Positions 25,768 through 34,153 of a DNA stretch of 59,187 bases are shown here, in pieces (within the stretch, counting starts at the first letter, position 1; each line of letters begins with the position of its first letter). The stretch comes from Glaciecola sp965660815 (GTDB lineage: Bacteria; Pseudomonadota; Gammaproteobacteria; Enterobacterales; Alteromonadaceae), in contig CBFIBG010000054.1 of the NCBI GenBank assembly GCA_965660815.1, positions 1-59,187 of the forward strand, given 5' to 3'. The translations under genes and the position numbers were made by a program. The notes under the pieces were generated by a model. The model was not told the DNA's origin. It did not search any database and was given only the letters and a program-made list of their open reading frames with translations.

Positions 25768-27017
25768 TAGTCAGGTACCCTTGTCTCACCTGAATATAAG
25801 TCGCCCAATGTTTCCCGTTTTCGCACTACGTAGACATTATCCTTGTCTACTAATATCTCAGCGGCGCGTGGTCTACTGTTGTAATTGCTGGACATAACAA
25901 AGCCATACGCTCCAGCGCTTTTTACCACTAAATAATCGTTTGGCTCGACATTTAGCGCTCGGTCTTTGCCTAAAAAGTCGCCTGTTTCACACACCGGACC
26001 GACGACGTCATATACTTTAGGTTCACCTGTTCTTGGCGTGACAGGCTCTATTTTCTGCCATGCGCTGTATAGCGCAGGCCGAAGAAGGTCATTCATAGCG
26101 GCATCGACAATTGCAAAGTTCTTCTCTTCGCCTTGTTTTAAAAACTCGACTTTGGTGACCAAAATTCCGGCGTTTGCCGCAATTGCTCGCCCAGGTTCTA
26201 ATATAAGCGTTAAATCTTCTCGGCCCTGCATGCATCCGGCCATAGCCTTGGCGTAATCGTCAGGATGAGGCGCTTTTTCGTCGTTGTAAGTAACCCCCAG
26301 TCCTCCGCCTACATCTAAATGAGAAATTGAGATGCCTTTTTTCGATAGCTCATCTATGAGCAATAATAAACGTTCTAAAGCATCAACAAATGGGGATAAG
26401 TCGGTCAGTTGAGAACCAATGTGACAATCCATGCCAGTAATTTCTAAGTTTGGTAAGGTGTTTGCGTACTCGTAGGCTTTAATGGCTTCGTCTCGAGCAA
26501 TGCCAAATTTATTGGCTTTTAAACCCGTCGAAATATACGGATGGGTATTTGCGTCTACATCCGGATTGATTCTTAGTGAAATGGGCGCTTTTTTGCCTAA
26601 TTTTCCAGCGACGTTATTAATTCGATCTAATTCAGGGAACGACTCAACATTAAAGCATTTGATGCCTTTATCCAGCGCGTAAGAAATTTCTTGCTCGGTT
26701 TTGGCTACGCCTGAAAATACGACTTTGCTAGGGTCGCCTCCGGCTTCAATCACTCTTGCCAGTTCTCCTATGGAAACAATATCAAAGCCAGAGCCTAATT
26801 TTGCTAAGACCGATAAAACGCCAATATTAGAATTGGCTTTTACCGCATAACACACCAAATGTTTGTGGGCACTTACTGCGTTATCAAACGCTTTCCAATG
26901 CCTTTCTAAAGTAGCCCTAGAGTAAATGTAAAGGGGAGTGCCATACTCAGAAGCCAAGGCGCTTACAGACAGGTTTTCTGCAAATAACTCCCCGTTTTTA
27001 TATGTAAAATGGTCCAT
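25767..27017 (-). CDS. lysA: Diaminopimelate decarboxylase LysA
   Basis: This 416-residue PLP fold-III (alanine-racemase-like barrel) enzyme converts meso-diaminopimelate to L-lysine. The PLP lysine lies in VCYAVKANSN, the cofactor-binding His in ITGMDCHIGSQLTDLSPF, the glycine loop in HLDVGGGLGV, and the phosphate/substrate motif in LILEPGRAI. VGPVCETGDFLGKDR holds the active-site Cys from the partner subunit, with YGFVMSSNYNSRPRAAEIL at the end. It follows lptM by two bases and overlaps dapF by one, so all three are translated from one message. Confidence 0.96.
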   Translation of the reverse strand: MDHFTYKNGELFAENLSVSALASEYGTPLYIYSRATLERHWKAFDNAVSAHKHLVCYAVKANSNIGVLSVLAKLGSGFDIVSIGELARVIEAGGDPSKVVFSGVAKTEQEISYALDKGIKCFNVESFPELDRINNVAGKLGKKAPISLRINPDVDANTHPYISTGLKANKFGIARDEAIKAYEYANTLPNLEITGMDCHIGSQLTDLSPFVDALERLLLLIDELSKKGISISHLDVGGGLGVTYNDEKAPHPDDYAKAMAGCMQGREDLTLILEPGRAIAANAGILVTKVEFLKQGEEKNFAIVDAAMNDLLRPALYSAWQKIEPVTPRTGEPKVYDVVGPVCETGDFLGKDRALNVEPNDYLVVKSAGAYGFVMSSNYNSRPRAAEILVDKDNVYVVRKRETLGDLYSGETRVPD

Positions 27018-27019
27018 TA

Positions 27020-27223
27020 TTAATTCGAGTCCAAAATTGAATCTTGTGTTGTTAGTGTAGCTGAGCTAGTGTTTTCTGACTGTGATTGTCCCGAGTCTTC
27101 CTCTTGCGTCGACTGATTTTCGGCGGGAGGTTCTTCTGGAATGTAAAGTGGCCCTCGCTGTCCACAAGCCGATAACGTCAGCGTAAAGCACGCGATAATA
27201 ACAGTAAGTTTTAAAAAACGCAT
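27020..27223 (-). CDS. lptM: LPS translocon maturation lipoprotein LptM (YifL)
   Basis: This 67-residue small lipoprotein has a signal peptide with lipobox LSAC at Cys20, followed immediately by the conserved family tag GQRGPLYIPEEPP. The rest is a low-complexity Glu/Gln/Ser tail. LptM (formerly YifL) helps oxidise and assemble the LptDE LPS export complex in the outer membrane. It opens the lptM-lysA-dapF-DUF484-xerC-yigB string, as in many gammaproteobacteria. The promoter should lie in 27224-27370, back to back with the moaA leader. Confidence 0.92.
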   Translation of the reverse strand: MRFLKLTVIIACFTLTLSACGQRGPLYIPEEPPAENQSTQEEDSGQSQSENTSSATLTTQDSILDSN

Positions 27224-27373
27224 CGTAAAACCAATATTTTAAAAATATCGCACAACATTGCCTTGTGAAGCATTAAAATGCAAGCCTTTAACCACCCAAG
27301 AAAGGATAAAATAAGGATTTAAACAGGCTCTTTCTTGCGTCCCAATACACTATGTGTAACTATGTTTAGCAGT

Positions 27374-27515
27374 ACTCCGAGCCTTACCACCTAAGCTTTT
27401 ATTGATTATTAAGTAGGGTGCTAAGGCCGTAGAACCGCTTTTAATGGTTCTAAAGGGTTGCAAGAGAAATCAAACAGCCTCCCGTAAGTGTTAGCACTTA
27501 AATTTGGAAAGGTGT
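27374..27515 (+). promoter_or_regulatory. Molybdenum cofactor (Moco) riboswitch upstream of moaA
   Basis: The moaA leader carries the conserved elements of the Moco RNA motif in order: CTCCGAGCCTTACCACCT, then GGGTGCTAAGGCCGTAGAA, a variable hairpin, GGGTTGCAAGAGAAATCAAA, and finally CAGCCTCCCGTA followed by GGAAAGGTG. The same elements occur before E. coli moaA, recalled from memory. The last segment is also the Shine-Dalgarno, nine bases before ATG 27524, so ligand binding can hide it. An extra perfect 6-bp hairpin (TAAGTG-TTAG-CACTTA, 27485-27500) sits between the two terminal elements. Expected effect: repression of moaA when cofactor is plentiful. Confidence 0.88.
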
Positions 27516-27523
27516 AAAAAATT

Positions 27524-28489
27524 ATGTTGCAAGATAATTATGGACGACGTTTTCATTATTTGAGAATGTCGATCACAGATGTATGCAATTTTCGCTGTAC
27601 CTATTGCTTGCCAGATGGGTATCAAAGTGGAGATCGTTCTTTTTTGTCGGTAAATGAAATTGAAACCGTAGCAAAAGCGTTTGCGGGGTTAGGCACATCT
27701 AAAATTAGAATAACTGGTGGCGAGCCATCTTTGCGAAAAGACCTTACCGACATTATTCAGGTTTGTGCCAGCACCAAAGGAATCAACCGAGTTGCCATGA
27801 CGTCTAACGGATTTAGGCTTGAAAAAGATGTGGAAGAATGGCATCAAGCCGGTCTTGATTCTTTGAATATTAGCATTGATAGTTTCGACCCTCATATGTT
27901 TTACAGCATCACTGGACATAATAAATTAGACAGTATTTTAAGAGGCATAGATGCGGCTCTCAAACTGGGCGTGGAAGTGAAAATCAACGCAGTTTTGATG
28001 AAGCAATATAATGCAAAGGAAATGTCTCGCTTTTTAAACTGGGTGAAGACAAACCCTGTAACAGTTCGCTTCATTGAGCTCATGCAAACCGGCGACAATG
28101 CGAGCTTTTTTGGAGAGAATCACGTGTCGGGCGAGCCCATAAAGAAGAATCTGCTAAAGCAAGGTTGGGGGCAGGTTGTTCGAGACAAGGCTTCCGGCCC
28201 AGCTCAAGAATTTCAACACCCAGATTACAAAGGTCGCATTGGCCTTATAATGCCCTACAGCAAAGACTTTTGCTCGACTTGCAATCGATTGAGAATAAGT
28301 GCGCTAGGTAAACTCCACTTGTGTCTGTTTTCAGACTCTGGAATAGACCTAAGGCCTTATATGAGTAATGGCGACTGCGTTGGGCTTCAACACGCGTTGG
28401 TTGAAAACCTCAATAACAAGAAAGCCACACATTATCTGCAACAAGGATTGAGCGGTGCAACAACCGACCTTGCTATGCTGGGCGGTTAG
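27524..28489 (+). CDS. moaA: GTP 3',8-cyclase MoaA
   Basis: This 321-residue radical-SAM enzyme starts molybdenum-cofactor synthesis by converting GTP to 3',8-cyclo-GTP. The N-terminal cluster motif is SITDVCNFRCTYCLPDGY (CxxxCxxC). SAM-binding elements follow (KIRITGGEPSLRKDLTDII, then AMTSNGFRL). The second, C-terminal cluster is FCSTCNRLRISALGKLHLCL with C-x2-C-x13-C. The length is close to the usual 325-330. No moaBCDE genes adjoin, so the rest of the pathway is elsewhere. Expression is probably governed by the riboswitch just upstream. Confidence 0.95.
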   Translation: MLQDNYGRRFHYLRMSITDVCNFRCTYCLPDGYQSGDRSFLSVNEIETVAKAFAGLGTSKIRITGGEPSLRKDLTDIIQVCASTKGINRVAMTSNGFRLEKDVEEWHQAGLDSLNISIDSFDPHMFYSITGHNKLDSILRGIDAALKLGVEVKINAVLMKQYNAKEMSRFLNWVKTNPVTVRFIELMQTGDNASFFGENHVSGEPIKKNLLKQGWGQVVRDKASGPAQEFQHPDYKGRIGLIMPYSKDFCSTCNRLRISALGKLHLCLFSDSGIDLRPYMSNGDCVGLQHALVENLNNKKATHYLQQGLSGATTDLAMLGG

Positions 28490-28622
28490 CTGAAACAAAT
28501 AGCTGTAGACAGCTTACTAAACCTATTAAAAAATAAACCAACATTCCTTCCAGTCGCAGGGAGATATTTAACACGCCTAAGTCAATATGGGTCTTTAATG
28601 CTTATAATTCTTGAGCAATCTA

Positions 28623-29717
28623 TTAAACACTCATCATTGCGTCTAGGCGAGACTTCACACTAGCTGGGAAGTTAACTTGCTTCCAAAGCGTCGAACAAAT
28701 TTCTTCTGTTTGTTGCCAATTCCCCTTTTGGATCCAAGCAACAAGGTTGTCACAGTTGGAGGGGAAGTCGATTTGTACCCCTTGTTTTGTTTGAAGCCAG
28801 TCGTCTATATCTTCGGCATTGAAATCCATAATCCATTCGCATAGGCCAAGTTGTTTTAGCGTATAGGCGTTAGATGTTTGTTCGTATTGCTTCTTCAACG
28901 GCTTGACTAACAGCGCTTTCCCTAAACTCAAACATTCAGTGGATAACTCAAAACCACAATTACTGATAACCCCTGAGCATGTTATTAAGTCTTTTTTAAA
29001 GTTTGCTTTAGATAGAGGTTGGTAAACAATGTTTTTAAACACACCTTGTTGCGAAATACTAGGGTGATAACAGATAAATTTCTGGTCACTGAGCACAGAC
29101 AATTGTGAGGAAATATCTTTTAGGGATTCAAATGGCAAGTAAACTAGAATAGGGGCGTTAAGGTGCTCAGGTGACATGCTTTTTGCGTAAGCGTCGGTCA
29201 TGTCTTTCGAAATCACCGGTGGGATCAGCTCGTGCCCAAAATGATACCAGTGAGTACCTAGACTGTATTTAGTGGGAGCAAAATACTTAGTGACAAGCTT
29301 GTCGATATATCCTTGATCTTGTTTAGGGACCTGATGTAAAAACGCAGCTTGATGGCTTATAGACAGCGAAGGAACGCCTTTTTTATAGGCAGCCCATGCT
29401 GATATCGGCTCAAAATCGTTGATGATTAAATCGTAATGACTCACATCTAAGTTTGACACATCGCGACAAAGTTCAAATAAATTGTTGTTCAAAACAGTAT
29501 TGGCATACTTAACTTGTCCTCGATCTGTTATAAACGTTAATCCGCGCCTAGTATTATATTGATGAAATTCTTGCATATCGAAATATGCGTCTTTAGAGCG
29601 CCCACTGAATAAATAGTCTACATGTATGTCTGAAACCTTAGAAAGAGACTCTGCCATATGTCTTGCACGAGTAATGTGACCGTTACCCGTCCCTTGAACG
29701 CCATACAAAATTCTCAT
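28623..29717 (-). CDS. MJ1255/VC2487-type glycosyltransferase
   Basis: About 364 residues of a GT-B-like protein. It opens with MRILYGVQGTGNGHITRARH, the family hallmark, and also has YDLIINDFEPISAWAAYKKG, PSLSISHQAAFLHQVP and a sugar-nucleotide-binding-like segment in the second half (ITCSGVISNCGFELSTECLS then LGKALLVKP). It belongs to the MJ1255/VC2487 family distantly related to UDP-glycosyltransferases; donor and acceptor are unknown. An upstream in-frame start would add 16 residues, but ATG 29715-29717 overlaps the PAP2 stop (TAATG) and starts exactly at the conserved core. It is translationally coupled to the PAP2 phosphatase, which suggests a role in lipid-linked glycan chemistry. Confidence 0.82.
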   Translation of the reverse strand: MRILYGVQGTGNGHITRARHMAESLSKVSDIHVDYLFSGRSKDAYFDMQEFHQYNTRRGLTFITDRGQVKYANTVLNNNLFELCRDVSNLDVSHYDLIINDFEPISAWAAYKKGVPSLSISHQAAFLHQVPKQDQGYIDKLVTKYFAPTKYSLGTHWYHFGHELIPPVISKDMTDAYAKSMSPEHLNAPILVYLPFESLKDISSQLSVLSDQKFICYHPSISQQGVFKNIVYQPLSKANFKKDLITCSGVISNCGFELSTECLSLGKALLVKPLKKQYEQTSNAYTLKQLGLCEWIMDFNAEDIDDWLQTKQGVQIDFPSNCDNLVAWIQKGNWQQTEEICSTLWKQVNFPASVKSRLDAMMSV

Positions 29718-30241
29718 TAATGCAATACCCCAATACTGACTACCGAGATACAAGTTCCCAAACAAGCCCCAATTAATACATCACTAGGGTAATGAACGCG
29801 CAATATTATGCGAGACATGCCCACCAGACTGGCCCAAACAAACGCAAAAGCCGCCATACTTGGGCAGTAGAAACTGATCAGCGTTGCCATTAAAAATGCG
29901 GCTGCAGTATGTCCAGACGGCAAGCTAAATTTGTCTCCTGGCACAATAAAAGTATCAATACTAAACTTCAAATCACATGGTCTAGGTCTTTTAAACACAT
30001 GTTTTAATAGCAGATATATCGGGACTTCTAGTGCATAGGCCATAATCGCGGTGTATATCAATAGATAGCCGTGGTTGTTGTCAAAATAAAATAGTATTAA
30101 TAAAATTAGCGGATACAAGTGACCGTCGGCTGACTTAGATATATATCTAAACCAAGTGGGCAGCTTTCTTCCAAACTGTGTGTATTGATGCGAGACTATC
30201 CATATAAACGCTCGTTCATCTAATTGTGTTAGTCGCTTCAA
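29717..30241 (-). CDS. PAP2-family membrane phosphatase
   Basis: This 174-residue membrane protein has about five or six helices and all three PAP2 acid-phosphatase motifs: KRPRP (Lys84-Pro88), PSGH (residues 108-111, the His being the general acid) and SRIILRVHYPSD (Ser143, Arg144, His150 nucleophile, Asp154). The active site should face the periplasm. Family members dephosphorylate undecaprenyl pyrophosphate, phosphatidylglycerophosphate or similar lipids. The one-base overlap with the downstream glycosyltransferase gene implies co-translation. A specific substrate cannot be assigned. Confidence 0.87.
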   Translation of the reverse strand: MKRLTQLDERAFIWIVSHQYTQFGRKLPTWFRYISKSADGHLYPLILLILFYFDNNHGYLLIYTAIMAYALEVPIYLLLKHVFKRPRPCDLKFSIDTFIVPGDKFSLPSGHTAAAFLMATLISFYCPSMAAFAFVWASLVGMSRIILRVHYPSDVLIGACLGTCISVVSIGVLH

Positions 30242-30581
30242 GATATATTGCTCCCATTAAATGGATCAACGTAAGGTTAGGGGGAGCGTGTGTCAGTTCG
30301 ATGACATTATTACGAAATAAATATGACAATAAAGATGAATGAGTAGATTAGTACTTGCATAAAAAAGATAAATAAACTTAAATACTTACCATAGCTTAAA
30401 CGCTACTGTAACGAATCATATGCTAACCTAATGAAAACAGTCCAATAGGTTAGTCAATAGCAGGTAAACTTTAACATTAAATGTGGCGCAGACAACATCT
30501 ACCTTTTATATATCCGGTAATGATACTCATCTTTAATCTGTCGCCAGTATGTCAATGCTCACTACTTAATTAGGATGCACC
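30242..30581. other. Divergent promoter region between PAP2 gene and rraA
   Basis: About 340 AT-rich bases between divergent genes. It contains a perfect 8-bp inverted repeat (CTAACCTA near 30422, TAGGTTAG near 30450) that could be an operator for either gene. No gene or RNA element is recognisable. Confidence 0.4.
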
Positions 30582-31067
30582 ATGGAAATAAATACATCGG
30601 AAATCTGCGACTTGTATGCCGACAACATAGATGTGCTTGAACCACTGTTTTCTAATTATGGAGGAAGAGATTCTTACTGTGGCGAGGTAACCACCGTAAA
30701 ATGCTTCGAAGACAGAGGTTTGGTCGACAAAGTGCTCGCAACAAACGGATTGGGAAAAGTGTTACTAATTGATGGAGGGGGCTCTCTTCGTCGAGCATTA
30801 CTTGACGCTGAAAATGTGCAGCTTGCATTGGATAATGATTGGGAAGCCATCATTTGCTTTGGTGCTGTGAGAGATGTAGATTTACTAATTGAATACGACA
30901 TTGGCGTACATGCGTTAGGGGCAATACCTGTAAGCGCAGAAGCCAAGGAACAAGGTGATATAGACATTTCTGTGAATTTTGCAGGGGTAACGTTTATGCC
31001 AGAAGACCACATATATGCTGATACCACTGGGATCGTTCTTTCTCCTGAGCCACTAGAGTTTGATTAA
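30582..31067 (+). CDS. rraA: Ribonuclease E activity regulator RraA
   Basis: This 161-residue protein is the same length as E. coli RraA, with the RraA/DlpA fold. Conserved pieces are TSEICDLYADNIDVLEPLF, FSNYGGRDSYCGEVTTVKCF, GKVLLIDGGGSLRRALL, AIICFGAVRDVDLL, VHALGAIPVSAEAKEQGDID and the C-terminal GIVLSPEPLEFD. It forms a ring-shaped trimer that binds the scaffold of RNase E and dampens mRNA decay. It is a lone gene, convergent with the mnh operon, 57 bases from its end. Confidence 0.95.
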   Translation: MEINTSEICDLYADNIDVLEPLFSNYGGRDSYCGEVTTVKCFEDRGLVDKVLATNGLGKVLLIDGGGSLRRALLDAENVQLALDNDWEAIICFGAVRDVDLLIEYDIGVHALGAIPVSAEAKEQGDIDISVNFAGVTFMPEDHIYADTTGIVLSPEPLEFD

Positions 31068-31124
31068 TGGGCGACATGCGAGCATAAAGACACTCGACAT
31101 AATTCTTCAATAATACACAGGCTC

Positions 31125-31496
31125 TTACTTTTCGCTATTGTTTGGGGCTCGTTGCTCTCTAGCACTTTCTATATGTTCTTGATTTTTTGTGCGTTGCATG
31201 ACTTTAACACGATAGTGCATTGCCGTTTTTGCTAAAATATGGGCGGTAACAGGGGCAGTGATCACTAAAAACAGGGTAATAAGTAATTCATTTAACCCGA
31301 TAAATTGCTCAATGTGATACATGTAAAGCATGCAGCCTAACAACACTCCTCCAAGTCCTAATGTCGTCGCCTTAGTGGGGGCATGTAACCTAACATAAAG
31401 GTCTTGTAGCCGTGCTAATCCTATTGAACCAACCAGAACAAAAATCGCCCCTAGCAACAAAAATAATGAAATTACCAATTCAATATAAAAATTCAC
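31125..31496 (-). CDS. mnhG: Monovalent cation/H+ antiporter subunit G
   Basis: This 123-residue protein has three transmembrane helices and the MrpG/PhaG pattern (LFLLLGAIFVLVGSIGLARL, QDLYVRLHAPTKATTLG, then PVTAHILAKTAMH). It has a basic cytoplasmic tail (MQRTKNQEHIESAREQRAPN). It is the last gene of the six-gene operon, eight bases after mnhF. MrpG is a small structural subunit of the multisubunit Na+/H+ exchanger. Confidence 0.9.
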   Translation of the reverse strand: MNFYIELVISLFLLLGAIFVLVGSIGLARLQDLYVRLHAPTKATTLGLGGVLLGCMLYMYHIEQFIGLNELLITLFLVITAPVTAHILAKTAMHYRVKVMQRTKNQEHIESAREQRAPNNSEK

Positions 31497-31504
31497 GAGC
31501 TTTC

Positions 31505-31774
31505 CTATTCTATTATGTCGCCGCGAAGCAAGTATTTGGCGAATGCAACGCTGCTAACAAAGCCTAACATGGCGATCAATAAAGCCGCTTCAAAATACAG
31601 CGGCGTCTTGTTATAGATACCGTAGATGAGTATCAATGCAATACTATTTATATACATGGTGTCTAGCGCTAATATGCGGTCGATCACATGCGGCCCTATT
31701 ATTAAACGCCACAGGTTTAGGACAAGCGCAATACATAGCATTATCGCCACTATTACAACCGTTATGTCTAACAT
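31505..31774 (-). CDS. mnhF: Monovalent cation/H+ antiporter subunit F
   Basis: This 89-residue protein has three transmembrane helices and matches MrpF/PhaF: LRL-type segment LNLWRLIIGPHVIDRILALD, then TMYINSIALILIYGIY and EAALLIAMLGFVSSVAFAKY. It overlaps mnhE by seven bases and precedes mnhG by eight. The conserved Asp residues in the DRILALD segment are typical of the family. Confidence 0.9.
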   Translation of the reverse strand: MLDITVVIVAIMLCIALVLNLWRLIIGPHVIDRILALDTMYINSIALILIYGIYNKTPLYFEAALLIAMLGFVSSVAFAKYLLRGDIIE

Positions 31775-32268
31775 CCAAAGATCTCCTTAACACGCGATTC
31801 ATAGCGTTGCTTAATTAGGTCAATTACTTCTTGTTCGTTCTCAGGCATGTTCAATACGTGTACATACATCCACTTTTTATCGTTTGACAAGTCGCAACTA
31901 ACGGTTCCCGGAGTCATGGTGACCGTGCTGGCTAGAACCGTAATTGGGAAGGTATCCGTTAAATCTAGGGGAACTGCCACAAACCCTGGGTTGATTTTTT
32001 TCAATGGACCAACAACCAATATGGCGACTTCCACATTGGCCACCACAACGTCTTTTAAGACCAATAAAATGTAACTTATTAATTTCAATGGCCGCTTAAT
32101 TTTAGGTTGTTCCATTTTAAGCGGCGCGCAAATGAGAGGTATCGTAATTGCGAGAAATGACCCTAAAATAATGTGCCCTAAACTCAATGTCGTATTGAGC
32201 ATTAGCCACACAATTAAGAGCAAAATACTGTGTAATGGCATGGGGAATATGCGATCAAATAAACTCAT
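31768..32268 (-). CDS. mnhE: Monovalent cation/H+ antiporter subunit E
   Basis: This 166-residue protein has an N-terminal membrane region (about 10-75) and a cytoplasmic ferredoxin-like C-terminal domain. Conserved MrpE/PhaE features are LGHIILGSFLAITIPLI, VVVANVEVAILVVGPLKKIN, ITVLASTVTMTPGTVSCDLS and WMYVHVLNMP. It overlaps mnhD by four bases (ATGA) upstream and mnhF by seven downstream. Confidence 0.92.
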   Translation of the reverse strand: MSLFDRIFPMPLHSILLLIVWLMLNTTLSLGHIILGSFLAITIPLICAPLKMEQPKIKRPLKLISYILLVLKDVVVANVEVAILVVGPLKKINPGFVAVPLDLTDTFPITVLASTVTMTPGTVSCDLSNDKKWMYVHVLNMPENEQEVIDLIKQRYESRVKEIFGC

Positions 32269-33791
32269 TGCACACTCCCATCTAATTTCATTACTTGAAT
32301 AAGGTAGTCAATGTCATGAAGTTGTATCGCGGCACTGTTCGTATATTCAATTATACTGGCAGCGAATAAACTTAAGACTGGTGATGCACTTAATAGCAGT
32401 AAAGCCCCGCTTAATTGCCATTTCGATATTTTATCGGAGCTAGAGGTATCCGCTCTGGGTATAGCTCGAAAGAACAAAGTGGAGCCTGCTCTGGATAGCG
32501 CAATTATGGTCACTAGGCTTGAAATGAGTATTAAAGGCCAAACCCAGACTCTATCGCCGCCAAGCGTAACGGACTGCAGAATGACTAACTTGCCTAGAAA
32601 ACCTGAAAATGGAGGCAACCCAGCAATTGCCATCGCCGCCACCATGAACATCACACCCATTAAAGTTTGGTGCTTAACTTTTCTAGCTTTTACGAAGTAA
32701 TCACTCGCTTTTCCTCTTTGTTGACCCAACATATCTGCCAACAGAAATAGAGCAGCGCTGATAAGCGTACTATGAATAAGGTAGAAAAAGGATGCCGCGG
32801 TAGCTTCTGGTGTTCGAATAGAAAAGCCAATTAATATCGTGCCAATGGAAACAATCACTAAATTGCCTATCATGAGTCTAAGGTTAGTGCTGGCCAATGC
32901 CCCAATCGTACCGGCGATGACAGTAATTATTGCTAGCGGCCATATCCACGGTTGCATTATATTCGCTAAATCACCTGCTTGTTCACCAAAGATAACCGTA
33001 TAGACTCGAAATATGCAGTACACACCTACCTTGGTCATTATTGCAAATAAAGCGGCAGAAGGAGCGTTAGTGACGGCATACGTCTGAGGCAACCAAAAAT
33101 GTAAGGGAAGCATGGCCGATTTTAGCCCAAATACAATTAGCATAAGTGCGCCGCCAGCTTGCGCAATTAATGCGTCTCCTCCTTCTAATCTTGGAATCTT
33201 TACTGCCATGTCAGCTATGTTAAGAGTACCGGTAACGCCATATAAAGTACCAAGGGCAAATAAGAAAATGCTCGAACCAATCAAGTTAAGCGTCACATAA
33301 TGCACATTCGCTGATGTCCTATGTTTGCCTCCCCCATGAATAACGAGTGTGTATGAGGCAATGAGCAGTACTTCAAAAAAAACAAAGAGATTAAATAAAT
33401 CGTTGGTCAAGAAAGCGCCATAAATACCCAGCATTTGGAAGTGCAATAGTGGGTGGAAGTATTTACCCTCTCTGTCGGTACCTGCACAAGAGTAAAGAAT
33501 TACGCCTAGCCCTAAAAAACTTGTGAGCAGTACTAACATAGCCGATATCTGGTCTGCATATAAAATAATGCCGTAGGGAGGCTGCCAGTCACCTACTGCA
33601 TACATAATTGCTCCCTTCTCAAGCACCGTCGATAAAAGAATGATAGACGCAACGAGCTGGGCAACTATCAAAGTGATTGAGCCTGCTCGACGGAGTTGAT
33701 ATCGACTGACTCCCTTGAAAGGTGGCAAAAGCATGAGCAAACCCCCAATCATGGGGATTAATATGGGGATAATAACTATGTGTAGACTCAT
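32265..33791 (-). CDS. mnhD: Monovalent cation/H+ antiporter subunit D
   Basis: This 508-residue protein is homologous to NuoM/N proton-pumping subunits of complex I, with about 14 helices. Conserved elements are FFEVLLIASYTLVIHGG with its Glu, KSAMLPLHFWLPQTYAV with the key Lys and the discontinuous helix, and APSAALFAIMTKVGVYCIFR. Together with MnhA it forms the ion translocation path. It overlaps mnhC and mnhE by four bases each. Confidence 0.95.
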   Translation of the reverse strand: MSLHIVIIPILIPMIGGLLMLLPPFKGVSRYQLRRAGSITLIVAQLVASIILLSTVLEKGAIMYAVGDWQPPYGIILYADQISAMLVLLTSFLGLGVILYSCAGTDREGKYFHPLLHFQMLGIYGAFLTNDLFNLFVFFEVLLIASYTLVIHGGGKHRTSANVHYVTLNLIGSSIFLFALGTLYGVTGTLNIADMAVKIPRLEGGDALIAQAGGALMLIVFGLKSAMLPLHFWLPQTYAVTNAPSAALFAIMTKVGVYCIFRVYTVIFGEQAGDLANIMQPWIWPLAIITVIAGTIGALASTNLRLMIGNLVIVSIGTILIGFSIRTPEATAASFFYLIHSTLISAALFLLADMLGQQRGKASDYFVKARKVKHQTLMGVMFMVAAMAIAGLPPFSGFLGKLVILQSVTLGGDRVWVWPLILISSLVTIIALSRAGSTLFFRAIPRADTSSSDKISKWQLSGALLLLSASPVLSLFAASIIEYTNSAAIQLHDIDYLIQVMKLDGSVQ

Positions 33792-34153
33792 GATTTATCC
33801 TCTTCAGATTTTACCATCTTTTTGGTATCTGGCGGATCGCGGCCGTCTACTAAATCGTTTCCTAAATCAGCTCTAGCTCTTATCGCAAGAATGACAACAA
33901 ATGCGACCATTGCAAATCCAATTACGATTGCCGTTAATGTGAGTGCTTGCGGCAGGGGGTCAGCATAGTTGTCAGACATACCTAATATTGCTGCCCCTTC
34001 TAAATTGAGTCTTCCACTTGAAAAAAGGAATAAGTTGACCGCATATGACAGCATAGTAAGGCCAACTACAATAGAAAAGGTGCGCCCTCTTAAACACAAG
34101 AAAATGCCGCAAAAAGTCAACACACCTACACAAATTACGTATAAAGTTTCCAT
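33788..34153 (-). CDS. mnhC: Monovalent cation/H+ antiporter subunit C
   Basis: This 121-residue protein is homologous to NuoK, with three transmembrane helices: ICVGVLTFCGIFLCLRG, SIVVGLTMLSYAVNLFLFSS and the family motif DPLPQALTLTAIVIGFAMVA with its conserved DPLPQALVLTAIVI-like segment. An acidic/basic cytoplasmic tail follows. Its ATG overlaps the mnhA stop by one base (TAATG), and its own end overlaps mnhD by four. Confidence 0.93.
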   Translation of the reverse strand: METLYVICVGVLTFCGIFLCLRGRTFSIVVGLTMLSYAVNLFLFSSGRLNLEGAAILGMSDNYADPLPQALTLTAIVIGFAMVAFVVILAIRARADLGNDLVDGRDPPDTKKMVKSEEDKS

